Origin: Schauerella aestuarii
Lineage (GTDB): Bacteria > Pseudomonadota > Gammaproteobacteria > Burkholderiales > Burkholderiaceae_B
Assembly (NCBI RefSeq): GCF_009866805.1
Contig: NZ_SIZW01000043.1
Coordinates: 806,001-870,000, forward strand
Direction of reading: 5' to 3'
Length of the DNA: 64,000 nt
How positions within the stretch are numbered: position 1 is the first letter of the stretch; every line of letters starts with the position of its first letter. The position numbers were made by a program, and so were the translations under genes. The notes under the pieces are model-generated. The model saw only the letters and a list, made by a program, of their open reading frames with translations. It was not told the DNA's origin and did not search any database. This document shows, in pieces, positions 15,820 to 25,099 of this stretch.

Positions 15820-18156
15820 TTATTGCAATGTGAATTGCGCCTCTTTCACATCCTGCGAATCCAGGCCCACATGCACCTTGAAATCGCCGGGTTCGACCAC
15901 GCGTTTGAGGTCGTTGCCGATGAACGACAAGTCGTCGTAGGTAATGGGAAATTGCAGCGTGCGCCGCTCGCCGGGCTGCAGCATCACCTTCTGGAAACCT
16001 TTGAGTTCCTTGACCGGGCGACTGATCGAGCCGGCCAAATCTTGCAGATACAGCTGCACGACGGTTTCGCCGGCGCGTTTGCCGGTATTGCGTACGGTGA
16101 TGCTCGCCGTCAACGGATCGCGCGCCTTGATCGCTTTGCTCGAGAGGCTCACATCGGACAGGCTGAACTGGGTGTAGCTCAAACCGTAACCGAAGGGGTA
16201 GAGCGGGCCGTTCTCGATATCGAAGTAGCGCGAGGTGTATTTATTGGGGGCGGCGGGATTGAACGGACGCCCGGTATTCAGATGCTGGTAGTACAGCGGC
16301 ACCTGGCCCACGTTCTTGGGAAACGTCATCGTCAGCTTCCCGCTTGGGTTGTAGTCGCCGAACAGCACATCGGCGATGGCGTTGCCGCCTTCCGTACCGG
16401 CAAACCAGGTTTCGAGCATGGCATCGGCGTTGGCATCTTCCCAAGTCAGGCTCAGCGGGCGACCGTTCATCAACACGATCACCAGCGGCTTGCCGGTGGC
16501 TTTGAGCGCTTCCAGCAAACGCTTCTGGCTGGGCGGGACGTCGATATCGGTGCGGCTCGAGGCCTCGTGCGCCATGCCTTGCGCCTCGCCCACCACGGCC
16601 ACCACCACGTCGGCCGCCTGCGCCGCTTGCACGGCTTCGTCGATCATCGCTTGCGCGGGACGGGGATCGACCACGACATCGGGCAGATACTCGTTCAGGT
16701 AGCGCTGAATGGCGGGGTCGTCGGTCACGTTTGCACCGTGTGCAGTGATCAACCGCACGCGATCGCCCACGGCGCGCTGCATGCCCGTCAGCACCGACAC
16801 CGATTGCTTGGCCACGCCGGCCGCCGACCAACTGCCCATCACATCGCGTTGGCTATCGTGCAACGGGCCGACCACGGCGATCGTGCCTTGCTTTTGCAGC
16901 GGCAGTGTTTGCTTGTCGTTCTTGAGCAGCACCAGGCTGCGGCGGGCGATATCGCGCGCCGCTTCGCGATGCAGACGCGACTCGGCATTGACGTCCGGCG
17001 GATCTTCCGATGCCGGGCCGAGTCGTCGGTACGGATCGGCAAACAGGCCGAGATCGTATTTGGCGGCGAGCACGTCGCGCACTGCGCGGTCGATGTCTTC
17101 CTGCGCGATGTCGCCGTCGCGCAGCAATGGCGCCAGATGTTCGGCGTAGAGACGGTCGTTCATGCTCAGATCGATGCCGGCCTGGATGGCCAGTTTGGCA
17201 GCCTCGCGGCCGTCGCGCGCCACGCCATGGCGCATCAATTCGTGGATGGCGCCATGGTCGCTGATCGTCAGGCCCTTGAAGCCCCACTGCTTGCGCAGCA
17301 CGTCCTGAAGCAACCATTTATTGGACGTGGCGGGGATCCCGTTGATCGAATTGAGGGAAATCATCATGCCCCCCGCGCCGGCATCCACGGCGGCCTTGTA
17401 CGGCGGCAGATAATCCTGCGCCATGCGTTGCGGACTCATGTCGACGGTGTTGTAATCGCGTCCGCCTTCGCCCGCGCCGTACAGCGCAAAGTGCTTGACC
17501 CCGGCCATGATGCTGTCGGGTGCGGTGAGGTCGGTGCCTTGATAGGCACGCACCACCACCTGGCCGATACGGGAGGTGAGCCACGTATCTTCGCCATAGC
17601 CTTCCGATACCCGGCCCCAGCGCGGATCGCGGGTGATATCGACCATCGGCGAAAAGCTCATGTCCAGGCCATCGGCTGCCGCTTCCTGCGCGGCGATGCG
17701 CGCGCTGGTCGCGACGGCTTCCATATCCCAACTGGCGGCCAATCCCAGCCCGATCGGGAAGACGGTGCGATGACCGTGCAACACGTCATAGGCAAAAAAG
17801 AGCGGGATCTTCAGGCGGCTGTTGTCGACGGCAGCTTGTTGCATCGGCCGGATGTCGCGTGCGACGACGGTATTGAAGATGGCGCCGATACGTCCTGCGG
17901 CGATGTCCTTGATCACATCGGGACGCAGATTGTCCGGGCCCACGCTGATCAGCCGTAATTGGCCGATTTTTTCGTCCAGTGTCATCTGCCGCAGCAGATT
18001 TTCCACAAAGGCGTCGCGCGCCTGCGGGTCGGCCGCGGGCGCCTGCCGGTTCATCCAGGCGTCATAGTTGAGCGGGGCGGCAGCCGCAACCGACAAGGTC
18101 GGGCTGACGAACGCGGCTGCGCTGATCAGCAAACCGGCAAAGCGTACAAGTTTCAT
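15820..18156 (-). CDS. bglX: Periplasmic beta-glucosidase, GH3 family (BglX-like)
   Basis: 778-aa secreted glycoside hydrolase. A signal peptide (MKLVRFAGLLISAAAFVSPT, then LSVAAAA) is followed by the GH3 N-terminal TIM barrel with QMTLDEKIGQLRL, AYDVLHGHRTVFPIGLGLAASWD and DPRWGRVSEGYGEDTWL. The nucleophile is the Asp of GLTISDHGAIHELMRHG, the same arrangement as BglX. The second GH3 domain contains SLVLLKNDKQTLPL, and a C-terminal fibronectin III-like domain follows. It would release glucose from beta-glucosides in the periplasm. Its start overlaps the upstream epimerase gene by 4 nt (ATGA), which is unusual company for this enzyme. Confidence 0.93.
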   Translation of the reverse strand: MKLVRFAGLLISAAAFVSPTLSVAAAAPLNYDAWMNRQAPAADPQARDAFVENLLRQMTLDEKIGQLRLISVGPDNLRPDVIKDIAAGRIGAIFNTVVARDIRPMQQAAVDNSRLKIPLFFAYDVLHGHRTVFPIGLGLAASWDMEAVATSARIAAQEAAADGLDMSFSPMVDITRDPRWGRVSEGYGEDTWLTSRIGQVVVRAYQGTDLTAPDSIMAGVKHFALYGAGEGGRDYNTVDMSPQRMAQDYLPPYKAAVDAGAGGMMISLNSINGIPATSNKWLLQDVLRKQWGFKGLTISDHGAIHELMRHGVARDGREAAKLAIQAGIDLSMNDRLYAEHLAPLLRDGDIAQEDIDRAVRDVLAAKYDLGLFADPYRRLGPASEDPPDVNAESRLHREAARDIARRSLVLLKNDKQTLPLQKQGTIAVVGPLHDSQRDVMGSWSAAGVAKQSVSVLTGMQRAVGDRVRLITAHGANVTDDPAIQRYLNEYLPDVVVDPRPAQAMIDEAVQAAQAADVVVAVVGEAQGMAHEASSRTDIDVPPSQKRLLEALKATGKPLVIVLMNGRPLSLTWEDANADAMLETWFAGTEGGNAIADVLFGDYNPSGKLTMTFPKNVGQVPLYYQHLNTGRPFNPAAPNKYTSRYFDIENGPLYPFGYGLSYTQFSLSDVSLSSKAIKARDPLTASITVRNTGKRAGETVVQLYLQDLAGSISRPVKELKGFQKVMLQPGERRTLQFPITYDDLSFIGNDLKRVVEPGDFKVHVGLDSQDVKEAQFTLQ

Positions 18157-19028
18157 GTGGGAGCGATAAGAACACGGTAGCCCTCGCGGGCATCGGGCCA
18201 GCGCGGAACGAATCCACTCTGGCGAAGACGCGCATTGCGCATGCGTTTGCTGCCCACCCCTTTGGGTGGGTCGCCGGGAAGGGGCGCGGGAGCCCCCAAG
18301 GCGTGCGCGAGATCGCGGTAAAGAATATCGAGGGGCAGCGGCGTATCGTCCGCGCCCAAATAAAGCGATTCGGGAGTGGCGAGCGTGAGCAGATGCGCGC
18401 AAGCCGCAGCGGCATCTTCGATATGCATGCGGTTGGCCCACTGCGGCGGCGATGCCGGCGGCACGTGCGCTTCGCCGCGGCGTAGACGATCGAGCAGTTG
18501 GGTACGCCCGGGGCCATAGAGCCCCGCCAGACGCAGCACCACTGTCGCCGGAAACTCAGCCCACAAACTGGCCTCGGCCTCGCACAGAATGCGGCCGTTG
18601 AAGCCCAGCGGGCCGGTGGGCGTCGTTTCGTCGATCCAGGCCCCCGCGTGCTCGCCGTACACGGCCGACGACGACACGAACACGATGCGTTCGAGCGTCT
18701 TGCGGTCCAACGCATTGAGCATGTTGCGCGGGCCGTCGAGAAAAGCGCGCGCATAGGCTTCAGGCGTACGCCCGCCGGGTGTCTGGCAAAACACGAGGTG
18801 CGTGATCCCTGGCGGCAGGGAAGAGAGGGTGGCGGGATCGCCGATGTCGGCCGCAATCCAGATCGGATCGCCCGGTTGTGCCGGCTGCGTCATCGGCGGA
18901 TGACGGCGCAGCCCCCACACCTGGGCCGGCACCGCGCCATGCGGCGCGTGGGGCGCGGCCAGAAGGCGCGCGGCGCGGGTGCCGAGATCGCCGCAACCGA
19001 CGATCAGGATGCGCGGTGTCACGCTCAC
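18153..19028 (-). CDS. NAD(P)-binding sugar epimerase/SDR-like protein
   Basis: 291-aa Rossmann-fold protein of the extended SDR/epimerase type (YeeZ-like). The N-terminal dinucleotide motif is ILIVGCGDLGTRAARLL, with the active-site region FVSSSAVYGEHAGAWIDE including Ser and Tyr; the downstream catalytic Lys of a YxxxK motif is not evident. The C-terminal substrate-binding half contains RMHIEDAAAACAHLL. The start is a GTG overlapping the ETF-ubiquinone oxidoreductase stop (GTGA), and its stop overlaps the bglX start. The substrate is unknown. Confidence 0.8.
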   Translation of the reverse strand: MSVTPRILIVGCGDLGTRAARLLAAPHAPHGAVPAQVWGLRRHPPMTQPAQPGDPIWIAADIGDPATLSSLPPGITHLVFCQTPGGRTPEAYARAFLDGPRNMLNALDRKTLERIVFVSSSAVYGEHAGAWIDETTPTGPLGFNGRILCEAEASLWAEFPATVVLRLAGLYGPGRTQLLDRLRRGEAHVPPASPPQWANRMHIEDAAAACAHLLTLATPESLYLGADDTPLPLDILYRDLAHALGAPAPLPGDPPKGVGSKRMRNARLRQSGFVPRWPDAREGYRVLIAPT

Positions 19029-20671
19029 ATTCCGCTGTACACGGGGCCTTCACCGCCTTGCGGCGCCACCCACACGATATTTTGCGTGGGATCCTTGATG
19101 TCGCAGGTTTTGCAATGCACGCAGTTTTGCGCATTGATCTGCAGTCGGTCGGCGCCGCTGTCGTCCTTGACGAACTCGTACACGCCTGCCGGGCAGTATC
19201 GCGCTTCCGGCCCGCCGTACTTCGCCAGGTTCACGTTGACCGGCACGCTCGGATCCTTGAGCGTGAGGTGAACGGGTTCGTTTTCGTCGTGGTTGGTATT
19301 GGAGATGAACACCGAACTCAGCTTGTCGAACGTGAGCTTGCCATCGGGTTTCGGATAGTCGATGCGGGCGCATTCGGCCGCCGGTTGCAGACAGGCATGG
19401 TCGGGCTTGGTGCGATGGATGGTCCAGGGCATCTTGCCCTTGAGCAGCCATTGTTCGACGCCGGTCATCACGGTGGCGACCGTGCGGCCCTTCTTGAACC
19501 ATTGCTTGAAATTGCGCGCCTTGTTCAGCTCTTCGTACAAGGCCGAGCGCTCGAAAGCGGCCGGATAGGCGGTGAGTTCGTCTTGCTTGCGGTCGGCCAC
19601 AACGGCGTCGAAGGCGGCTTCGGCGGCCATTTTGCCGGTGAGGATCGCGGCGTGGCTGCCCTTGATGCGCGAGGCATTGAGGAAGCCCGCTTCGCAGCCC
19701 ACCAGCGCGCCGCCGGGAAACACCACCTTCGGCAGCGACAGCAGTCCACCCGCTGTGAGCGCGCGCGCGCCATACGAGATGCGTTTGCCGCCCTCGAAGG
19801 TTTTGCGAATCGCGGGATGGGTTTTGTAGCGCTGGAATTCCTCGAACGGCGAAATCCAGGGATTGGCGTAATCGAGCCCGACCACCAGGCCCACCGCCAC
19901 CAGATTGTTATCGAGGTGATAAAGGAACGAGCCACCGTAGGTATCCGAGTCCAGCGGCCAGCCGGCGGTGTGCACCACCAGGCCAGGCTTGGATTGGGCC
20001 GGATCGACCTCCCACAGTTCTTTGATGCCGATGCCGTAGCTTTGCGGATCGCGGCCCGCGTCGAGCTTGAAGCGGTCGATAAGTTGGCGGCCCAACTGGC
20101 CGCGCGAACCTTCCGCGAATACGGTGTAACGGGCGTGCAACTCCATGCCGGGCTGGTAGTGCGCCGTGTGGCTGCCGTCGCGGGCCACGCCCATGTCGCC
20201 GGTGGCCACGCCGCGCACGGCGCCGGCCTCGTCATACAGGATTTCGGCAGCGGCAAAGCCCGGGAAAATCTCAACGCCCAGGGCCTCGGCCTGCTCGCCC
20301 AGCCATTTGGTGACGTCGCCCAGGCGCACGATGTAGTTGCCGTGATTCTGGAAACAGGCGGGCAACAACCAATTCGGGGTGGCGCGGCTGCCGGTGGCGC
20401 TCAGGAAAAGGAACTTGTCTTCGGTAACGGCCACGTTGAGCGGCGCGCCCTTGGCTTTCCAGTCGGGGATCAGTTCGGTCAACGCGCCCGGATCCATCAC
20501 GGCACCGGACAACACGTGCGCACCGATCTCACTGCCTTTTTCAAGCACACAGACGCTGACGTCGTGATTGCGCTCGGCCGCCAATTGCTTCAGACGAATT
20601 GCCGTGGCGAGGCCGCCTGGGCCGCCGCCTACTACGACAACGTCGTATTCCATCGATTCCCGTTCAGACAT
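19025..20671 (-). CDS. etfD: Electron transfer flavoprotein-ubiquinone oxidoreductase
   Basis: 548-aa membrane-associated enzyme that passes electrons from ETF (fatty acid and amino acid oxidation) to ubiquinone. The FAD-binding motif YDVVVVGGGPGGLATAIRL is at residues 9-27. The C-terminal 4Fe-4S ligands are in CPAGVYEF and NCVHCKTCDIKDPTQNI, the classic ETF-QO ferredoxin-like end. The start at 20671 has GGGAG upstream; ATG 20653 is an alternative. It is divergent from a thioesterase gene and leads an overlapping unit with the epimerase and bglX. Confidence 0.95.
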   Translation of the reverse strand: MSERESMEYDVVVVGGGPGGLATAIRLKQLAAERNHDVSVCVLEKGSEIGAHVLSGAVMDPGALTELIPDWKAKGAPLNVAVTEDKFLFLSATGSRATPNWLLPACFQNHGNYIVRLGDVTKWLGEQAEALGVEIFPGFAAAEILYDEAGAVRGVATGDMGVARDGSHTAHYQPGMELHARYTVFAEGSRGQLGRQLIDRFKLDAGRDPQSYGIGIKELWEVDPAQSKPGLVVHTAGWPLDSDTYGGSFLYHLDNNLVAVGLVVGLDYANPWISPFEEFQRYKTHPAIRKTFEGGKRISYGARALTAGGLLSLPKVVFPGGALVGCEAGFLNASRIKGSHAAILTGKMAAEAAFDAVVADRKQDELTAYPAAFERSALYEELNKARNFKQWFKKGRTVATVMTGVEQWLLKGKMPWTIHRTKPDHACLQPAAECARIDYPKPDGKLTFDKLSSVFISNTNHDENEPVHLTLKDPSVPVNVNLAKYGGPEARYCPAGVYEFVKDDSGADRLQINAQNCVHCKTCDIKDPTQNIVWVAPQGGEGPVYSGM

Positions 20672-20857
20672 AATGTCCCGACTCCCTGCTGAGTTTTATA
20701 AGTCTTGAGGCCTTCTGCCGCGGCGCACATCTCATTGCCTGCGAGATATTCGCCGCTACGCTGCGGCCGGTAATCGCCTGATTGTATTGCACTGCGGGCA
20801 ACGCTTGCATCGCGCAGTAACATGGCCGTTTGCCGATTACATAGAGAGAACCGCAAC

Positions 20858-21307
20858 ATGGGCGACGCCCCCGCACGAGCCGCTCCCGCACTGCAGCCGG
20901 GACAGACTTTCCGCTGCACGATTCCGCTGCGTTGGGGCGATATGGATGCCCTCAATCATCTCAACAACACCATTTACTTCCGTCTGATGGAAGAGGCACG
21001 GATCCAGCTCTTTCATGCGAGCAGCATGAATGTGCAGCCCAAGCATCAGTACGCGATCCTGGCGCACGCCTCATGCGATTTCCGCAAGCCGCTGGTCTAT
21101 CCGGCGACAACGGTGGTCACGCACCACGTCACGCGCGTCGGCCGCTCGAGCCTGACCTTTCAGCTGGTCATCGAGAACGAGGCCGAACCCGGTTTGGAGT
21201 ACGCCAGCGGCAGCAACGTACTTGTATGGGTGGATGCCGAGACGGGCCGTTCGTTGCCGTGGCCGGAGCATGTGCTGGCCGCGCTGGCCAGAACGTTCGG
21301 CGCATAA
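20858..21307 (+). CDS. Acyl-CoA thioesterase, hotdog fold (4HBT type)
   Basis: 149-aa hotdog thioesterase. The family signature is IPLRWGDMDALNHLNNTIYFRLMEEARIQLF, with the catalytic Asp in the GDMDALNH segment. The remaining strands are HASCDFRKPLVYPATTV and SLTFQLVIEN. It hydrolyses acyl-CoA or aromatic-CoA thioesters. The chosen ATG follows GAGAGAA; an upstream in-frame ATG has no ribosome binding site. It is divergent from the ETF-QO gene, suggesting a link with beta-oxidation. Confidence 0.88.
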   Translation: MGDAPARAAPALQPGQTFRCTIPLRWGDMDALNHLNNTIYFRLMEEARIQLFHASSMNVQPKHQYAILAHASCDFRKPLVYPATTVVTHHVTRVGRSSLTFQLVIENEAEPGLEYASGSNVLVWVDAETGRSLPWPEHVLAALARTFGA

Positions 21308-21551
21308 CGCTTGACTGGCGCGCCCGGACGCCAAGCAGGGGCTGGCGCCAGTCCGTCGGCACGACGCCCCCACGTTGGCCTGGCCGGAGGGACTTCGTCT
21401 TAAAAAAGTCCGTGGTGTCACTTTCAAGCGCGAACATTAGTTAGTATCTAGGGCAATAACCGGGAAAGTATCCGGCCGGGCGGCCGCCGCGCTGGGCTGG
21501 AATAACAATACGTCTGCTGACGGCGATCAAACCAATAAGGAAGAAGGAGTC

Positions 21552-22250
21552 ATGGATAAAGTGTATGCAAGCGCCCCTGAGGCGCTGGCGGGAGTGGTCC
21601 AGGATGGTCAGATGATCGCCGTGGGCGGCTTTGGCCTGTGCGGTATCCCGGAAGCCTTGATCGCCGCGTTGCGCGACTCGGGCGTGAAGGGATTGACGTG
21701 CATCAGCAATAACGCCGGTGTCGACGATTTCGGCCTGGGCCAATTGCTCACCACGCGTCAGATCCGCAAGATGATTGCCTCTTACGTGGGGGAGAACAAA
21801 GAATTCGCGCGCCAATACCTGGCGGGCGAACTCGAGCTCGAATTCACGCCGCAAGGCACGCTCGCTGAAAAGCTGCGCGCCGGTGGCGCGGGGATACCGG
21901 CATTCTTTACGGCCACCGGCGTGGGCACCATCGTGGCCGACGGCAAGGAAATCCGCGAGTTCAACGGCAAGCAGTACGTGATGGAGCAATCGCTGGTGCC
22001 GGACGTGTCGCTGGTGAAGGCCCACGTGGCCGACCGCAGCGGCAATCTGATGTTCCGCCGCACGGCGCGGAACTTCAATCCCAACGTGGCCATGGCCGGC
22101 AAGATCACCATCGTAGAGGTCGAAGAGATCGTCAATACCGGCGACCTCGATCCGGATGAGATTCATCTGCCCGGCATTTATGCCCACCGCATCGTGCTCA
22201 ATGCTTCGCCCGAAAAGCGCATTGAACAACGCACCGTCCGCCCGGCTTGA
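21552..22250 (+). CDS. scoA: 3-oxoacid (succinyl-CoA) CoA-transferase subunit A
   Basis: 232-aa alpha subunit of a succinyl-CoA:3-ketoacid CoA-transferase, which activates acetoacetate with CoA from succinyl-CoA. Motifs are GQMIAVGGFGLCGIPEALIAAL, ISNNAGVDDFGLGQLL and GGAGIPAFFTATGVGT. AAGGAG lies 6 nt before the ATG. The scoB gene begins 12 nt after its stop. The 244 nt upstream contain no gene that I can see; a 6-bp stem (GGACTT/AAGTCC) occurs near 21390-21411 but lacks a terminator tail. Confidence 0.95.
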   Translation: MDKVYASAPEALAGVVQDGQMIAVGGFGLCGIPEALIAALRDSGVKGLTCISNNAGVDDFGLGQLLTTRQIRKMIASYVGENKEFARQYLAGELELEFTPQGTLAEKLRAGGAGIPAFFTATGVGTIVADGKEIREFNGKQYVMEQSLVPDVSLVKAHVADRSGNLMFRRTARNFNPNVAMAGKITIVEVEEIVNTGDLDPDEIHLPGIYAHRIVLNASPEKRIEQRTVRPA

Positions 22251-22262
22251 GGAGAAAAAATA

Positions 22263-22919
22263 ATGGCATGGACACGTGAAGAAATGGCCGCACGGGCGGC
22301 AAAAGAACTGCAAGACGGTTTTTATGTGAACCTGGGTATCGGCATGCCGACCCTGGTCGCCAACTATGTGCCGGAAGGCATCGAAGTCTGGCTGCAGTCG
22401 GAAAATGGACTATTGGGCATTGGGCCGTTCCCTACCGAGGATCAGGTCGACGCCGATCTGATCAATGCCGGTAAGCAAACGGTCACCACGCAACGCGGCT
22501 CGTCGATTTTCTCATCCGCAGACTCGTTCGCGATGATTCGCGGCGGCAAGATCAACCTGGCGATCCTGGGCGCCATGCAGGTCTCCGAGCGCGGCGATCT
22601 GGCCAACTGGATGATTCCGGGCAAGATGATCAAGGGCATGGGCGGCGCCATGGATCTGGTGGCTGGCGTCAACAAGGTCGTGGTGCTGATGGATCATGTG
22701 GCGCGCGGGAAGGACGGCAGCGAAGATCTCAAGCTGCTGCCCGAGTGCACCTTGCCGCTCACCGGCGTCGGTGTGGTCGACCTGATCATTACCGATCTGG
22801 GTGTACTGGAAGTGACGGATGCCGGTTTGAAATTGATCGAAACGGCACCTGGCGTGACCGCCGAGGAGATTCAGTCCAAGACTGGCGCCAAGGTGGACGT
22901 GTCGGCAGTAGCGGCATAA
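22263..22919 (+). CDS. scoB: 3-oxoacid (succinyl-CoA) CoA-transferase subunit B
   Basis: 218-aa beta subunit. The catalytic glutamate is Glu47 in [15 protein letters not shown], which forms the glutamyl-CoA thioester. [22 protein letters not shown] and the C-terminal [17 protein letters not shown] are typical. It pairs with scoA immediately upstream and the unit ends at an intrinsic terminator about 100 nt downstream. Confidence 0.95.
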   Translation: MAWTREEMAARAAKELQDGFYVNLGIGMPTLVANYVPEGIEVWLQSENGLLGIGPFPTEDQVDADLINAGKQTVTTQRGSSIFSSADSFAMIRGGKINLAILGAMQVSERGDLANWMIPGKMIKGMGGAMDLVAGVNKVVVLMDHVARGKDGSEDLKLLPECTLPLTGVGVVDLIITDLGVLEVTDAGLKLIETAPGVTAEEIQSKTGAKVDVSAVAA

Positions 22920-23021
22920 ATGCTGCGAAGGATCGGTCGGCGGCCGGCGCGGCTCGCCGGCTGACCTTCGGGCGTGTGGCACAACGCTATCGTCACATCA
23001 CTGCCGCCCATGTTGGCCAAC

Positions 23022-23044
23022 CCCCGGTTTTATCGGGGTTTTTT
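23022..23044 (+). terminator. Intrinsic terminator after scoAB
   Basis: A CCCCG/CGGGG stem with a 7-nt loop (23022-23038) is followed by TTTTTT and then a further T-rich stretch. It sits between scoB and the endonuclease/phosphatase-like gene. Confidence 0.85.
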
Positions 23045-23102
23045 GTTTTTGGGCACGGGTTTTGCTGTAACCGCGCGTTTATGACAAAGCAACCGGGGCA
23101 TC

Positions 23103-23867
23103 ATGACCGATGGCGCAGCAGATCTGAGCTTACGAGTTTTAACGGTCAACACGCACAAGGGTTTCACCTTCTTCAATCGGCGGTTCATTCTGCACGACCT
23201 GCGTGAGGCCGTTCGCGACGTGGGGCCGGATATCGTGTTCATGCAGGAAGTCCTCGGTGAGCATCACCGCCACGCGGCCAAAGTGGCCGACTGGCCGACG
23301 ACCACGCATTACGAATTCATGGCCGACACGATCTGGACCGATTTCGCGTATGGACGCAATGCCGTCTATCCGCATGGTCATCACGGCAACGCGTTGCTGT
23401 CCAAGTTCCCGATCGTGCGCTACGACAATCTCGACGTATCGGTGGGTGAGCAGGAAAAGCGCGGGCTGCTGCATTGCGTGCTGCAGCCGCCAGGGAATCG
23501 GCCGCAGATCCATGCGATCTGCGCGCACCTTGGCTTGCGCGAATCGCATCGCCAACAGCAACTCGAACTGCTGTCCGGGCTGATCGAAGAGCAAATTCCC
23601 CCCGACGCCCCGCTGGTGATTGCGGGCGACTTCAACGATTGGCGCTTGCACGCGCATCGCCGACTGATGCGTGTGCCCGGCGTTCGCGAAGTATTCGTCG
23701 ACGCGCACGGCAAAGCCGCCAAAACGTTTCCCGCACGGTTTCCGATCCTTCGCCTGGATCGTATTTATGTTCGCAATGCCCGCGAGTTTCGTCCGCTGGC
23801 ATTGCCACCGCGTCCCTGGACGCATTTGTCGGATCACGCGCCGTTGGCCGCAGAGGTAGTGGTATGA
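23103..23867 (+). CDS. ybhP: Endonuclease/exonuclease/phosphatase family protein (YbhP-like)
   Basis: 254-aa protein of the EEP metal-dependent phosphoesterase fold. The expected residues are in LRVLTVNTHKGF (Asn), DIVFMQEVLGEH (Glu), the central HLGLRESHRQQQ, VIAGDFNDWRLHAH (Asp/Asn) and the terminal LSDHAPLAAEVVV (His). The substrate is unknown. It overlaps the cardiolipin synthase gene by 4 nt and heads the same ybhP-clsB-ybhN set known in enterobacteria, which suggests a membrane-lipid role. Confidence 0.87.
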   Translation: MTDGAADLSLRVLTVNTHKGFTFFNRRFILHDLREAVRDVGPDIVFMQEVLGEHHRHAAKVADWPTTTHYEFMADTIWTDFAYGRNAVYPHGHHGNALLSKFPIVRYDNLDVSVGEQEKRGLLHCVLQPPGNRPQIHAICAHLGLRESHRQQQLELLSGLIEEQIPPDAPLVIAGDFNDWRLHAHRRLMRVPGVREVFVDAHGKAAKTFPARFPILRLDRIYVRNAREFRPLALPPRPWTHLSDHAPLAAEVVV

Positions 23868-25099
23868 GTGCGCATTGGACGAAAGGCAATGCTTTCAAAT
23901 TACTTGAAAACGGCGAGGAGTTTTACCCTCGTGTGTTCGAAGCGATTCGTGAAGCGAAAAAAGAGGTCATGCTCGAGACCTTCATTTTGTTTGACGACAA
24001 GGTGGGGCAGGAACTGCGGGCGTCGATCATCTCGGCTGCCGAACGCGGCGTCCGCGTCGATATGCTCGTCGACGGTTGGGGATCTGCCGATCTGACGCCG
24101 GCGTTCATCGACGGCATGACTGCCGTGGGCGTGAGCTTTCATGTGTTCGATCCCACGTCGAAGTTGTTCGGTGTGCGTACCAATCCGGTTCGCCGCATGC
24201 ATCGCAAGATCGTGGTGATCGATGGTGAGATCGCCTTCGTGGGAGGCATCAATTACGGCCTCGACCATCTGGCCGAATTCGGGCCTGAGGCCAAGCAGGA
24301 TTACGCGGTCGAGATACGCGGTCCCGTCGTGGACGACATCCATCAATTCGTGCGCATGGCGCTCGCGCCCGTCAAACCGAAGCGTTGGTGGCAGCGCCGC
24401 AGCAAGCGCCTGAAATCGTTGCCGGCGGGCGAGAATGGCACAGCGTCGGCCGCACTGGTCACGCGCGACAACGTCGACCATCCAACGGATATCGAACAGC
24501 ATTACCGCATCGCCATTCGCGCCGCCAAATCCGAGATTCTGCTGGCCAACGCCTATTTCTTTCCCGGCTATCGCCTGCTGCGCGATTTGCGCCGCGCCGC
24601 CAAGCGTGGCGTGCGCGTGCGGCTGATTCTGCAAGGCGAACCGGATATGCCGATCGCCAAGCTTGCCGCGTCGATGCTGTATGACTATCTGTTGTCGGCC
24701 GGTGTGCAGATTTTCGAATATTGCCAGCGGCCGTTGCACGGCAAGGTGGCGATCGCAGACGACGAATGGTCCACAGTGGGGTCGAGCAACCTGGATCCGT
24801 TGAGCCTGTCGCTCAACCTGGAAGCCAACGTCATGATCCGCGACGCGGCGTTCAATCGCGTGCTGCGGGACAATCTGCAGCAGTTGATCGATAACCACTG
24901 CAAGCAGATCAAACCCAACGAGCGCCCTCGGCGCAAGATTTATCGCACCTTCATCGGTGTGGTTGTTTTCCACTTTTTGCGCCGCTTCCCGGCTTGGGTA
25001 AGCATGTTGCCGACGCATAAGTTCACCTTGACCACGGCAGAGCCCCCCGTACAGGAATTGAGTCATGAGCAGCAGCGCGAACGCGAAATCGTCGGATAA
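23864..25099 (+). CDS. clsB: Cardiolipin synthase B (phospholipase D family)
   Basis: 411-aa phospholipase D-superfamily enzyme that makes cardiolipin from phosphatidylglycerol at the inner membrane. Two HKD motifs are present: HRKIVVIDGEIAFVGGINYG and HGKVAIADDEWSTVGSSNLD. There is no N-terminal transmembrane hairpin, unlike ClsA, and the length matches ClsB. The start is ATG 23864 overlapping the ybhP stop; longer in-frame extensions run antisense-like through ybhP. Its last 35 nt overlap the ybhN gene. Confidence 0.92.
   Translation: MSAHWTKGNAFKLLENGEEFYPRVFEAIREAKKEVMLETFILFDDKVGQELRASIISAAERGVRVDMLVDGWGSADLTPAFIDGMTAVGVSFHVFDPTSKLFGVRTNPVRRMHRKIVVIDGEIAFVGGINYGLDHLAEFGPEAKQDYAVEIRGPVVDDIHQFVRMALAPVKPKRWWQRRSKRLKSLPAGENGTASAALVTRDNVDHPTDIEQHYRIAIRAAKSEILLANAYFFPGYRLLRDLRRAAKRGVRVRLILQGEPDMPIAKLAASMLYDYLLSAGVQIFEYCQRPLHGKVAIADDEWSTVGSSNLDPLSLSLNLEANVMIRDAAFNRVLRDNLQQLIDNHCKQIKPNERPRRKIYRTFIGVVVFHFLRRFPAWVSMLPTHKFTLTTAEPPVQELSHEQQREREIVG

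Noticed and set aside
15823-17958. Long open frame of over 700 codons on the plus strand
   Set aside because: It is exactly antisense to the well-supported GH3 beta-glucosidase, has a composition rich in His, Arg and Gly typical of antisense frames in GC-rich DNA, and no family motif.
21390-21411. GGACTT/AAGTCC stem upstream of scoA
   Set aside because: Weak 6-bp stem with A-rich loop and no T-tract; not convincing as terminator or riboswitch.
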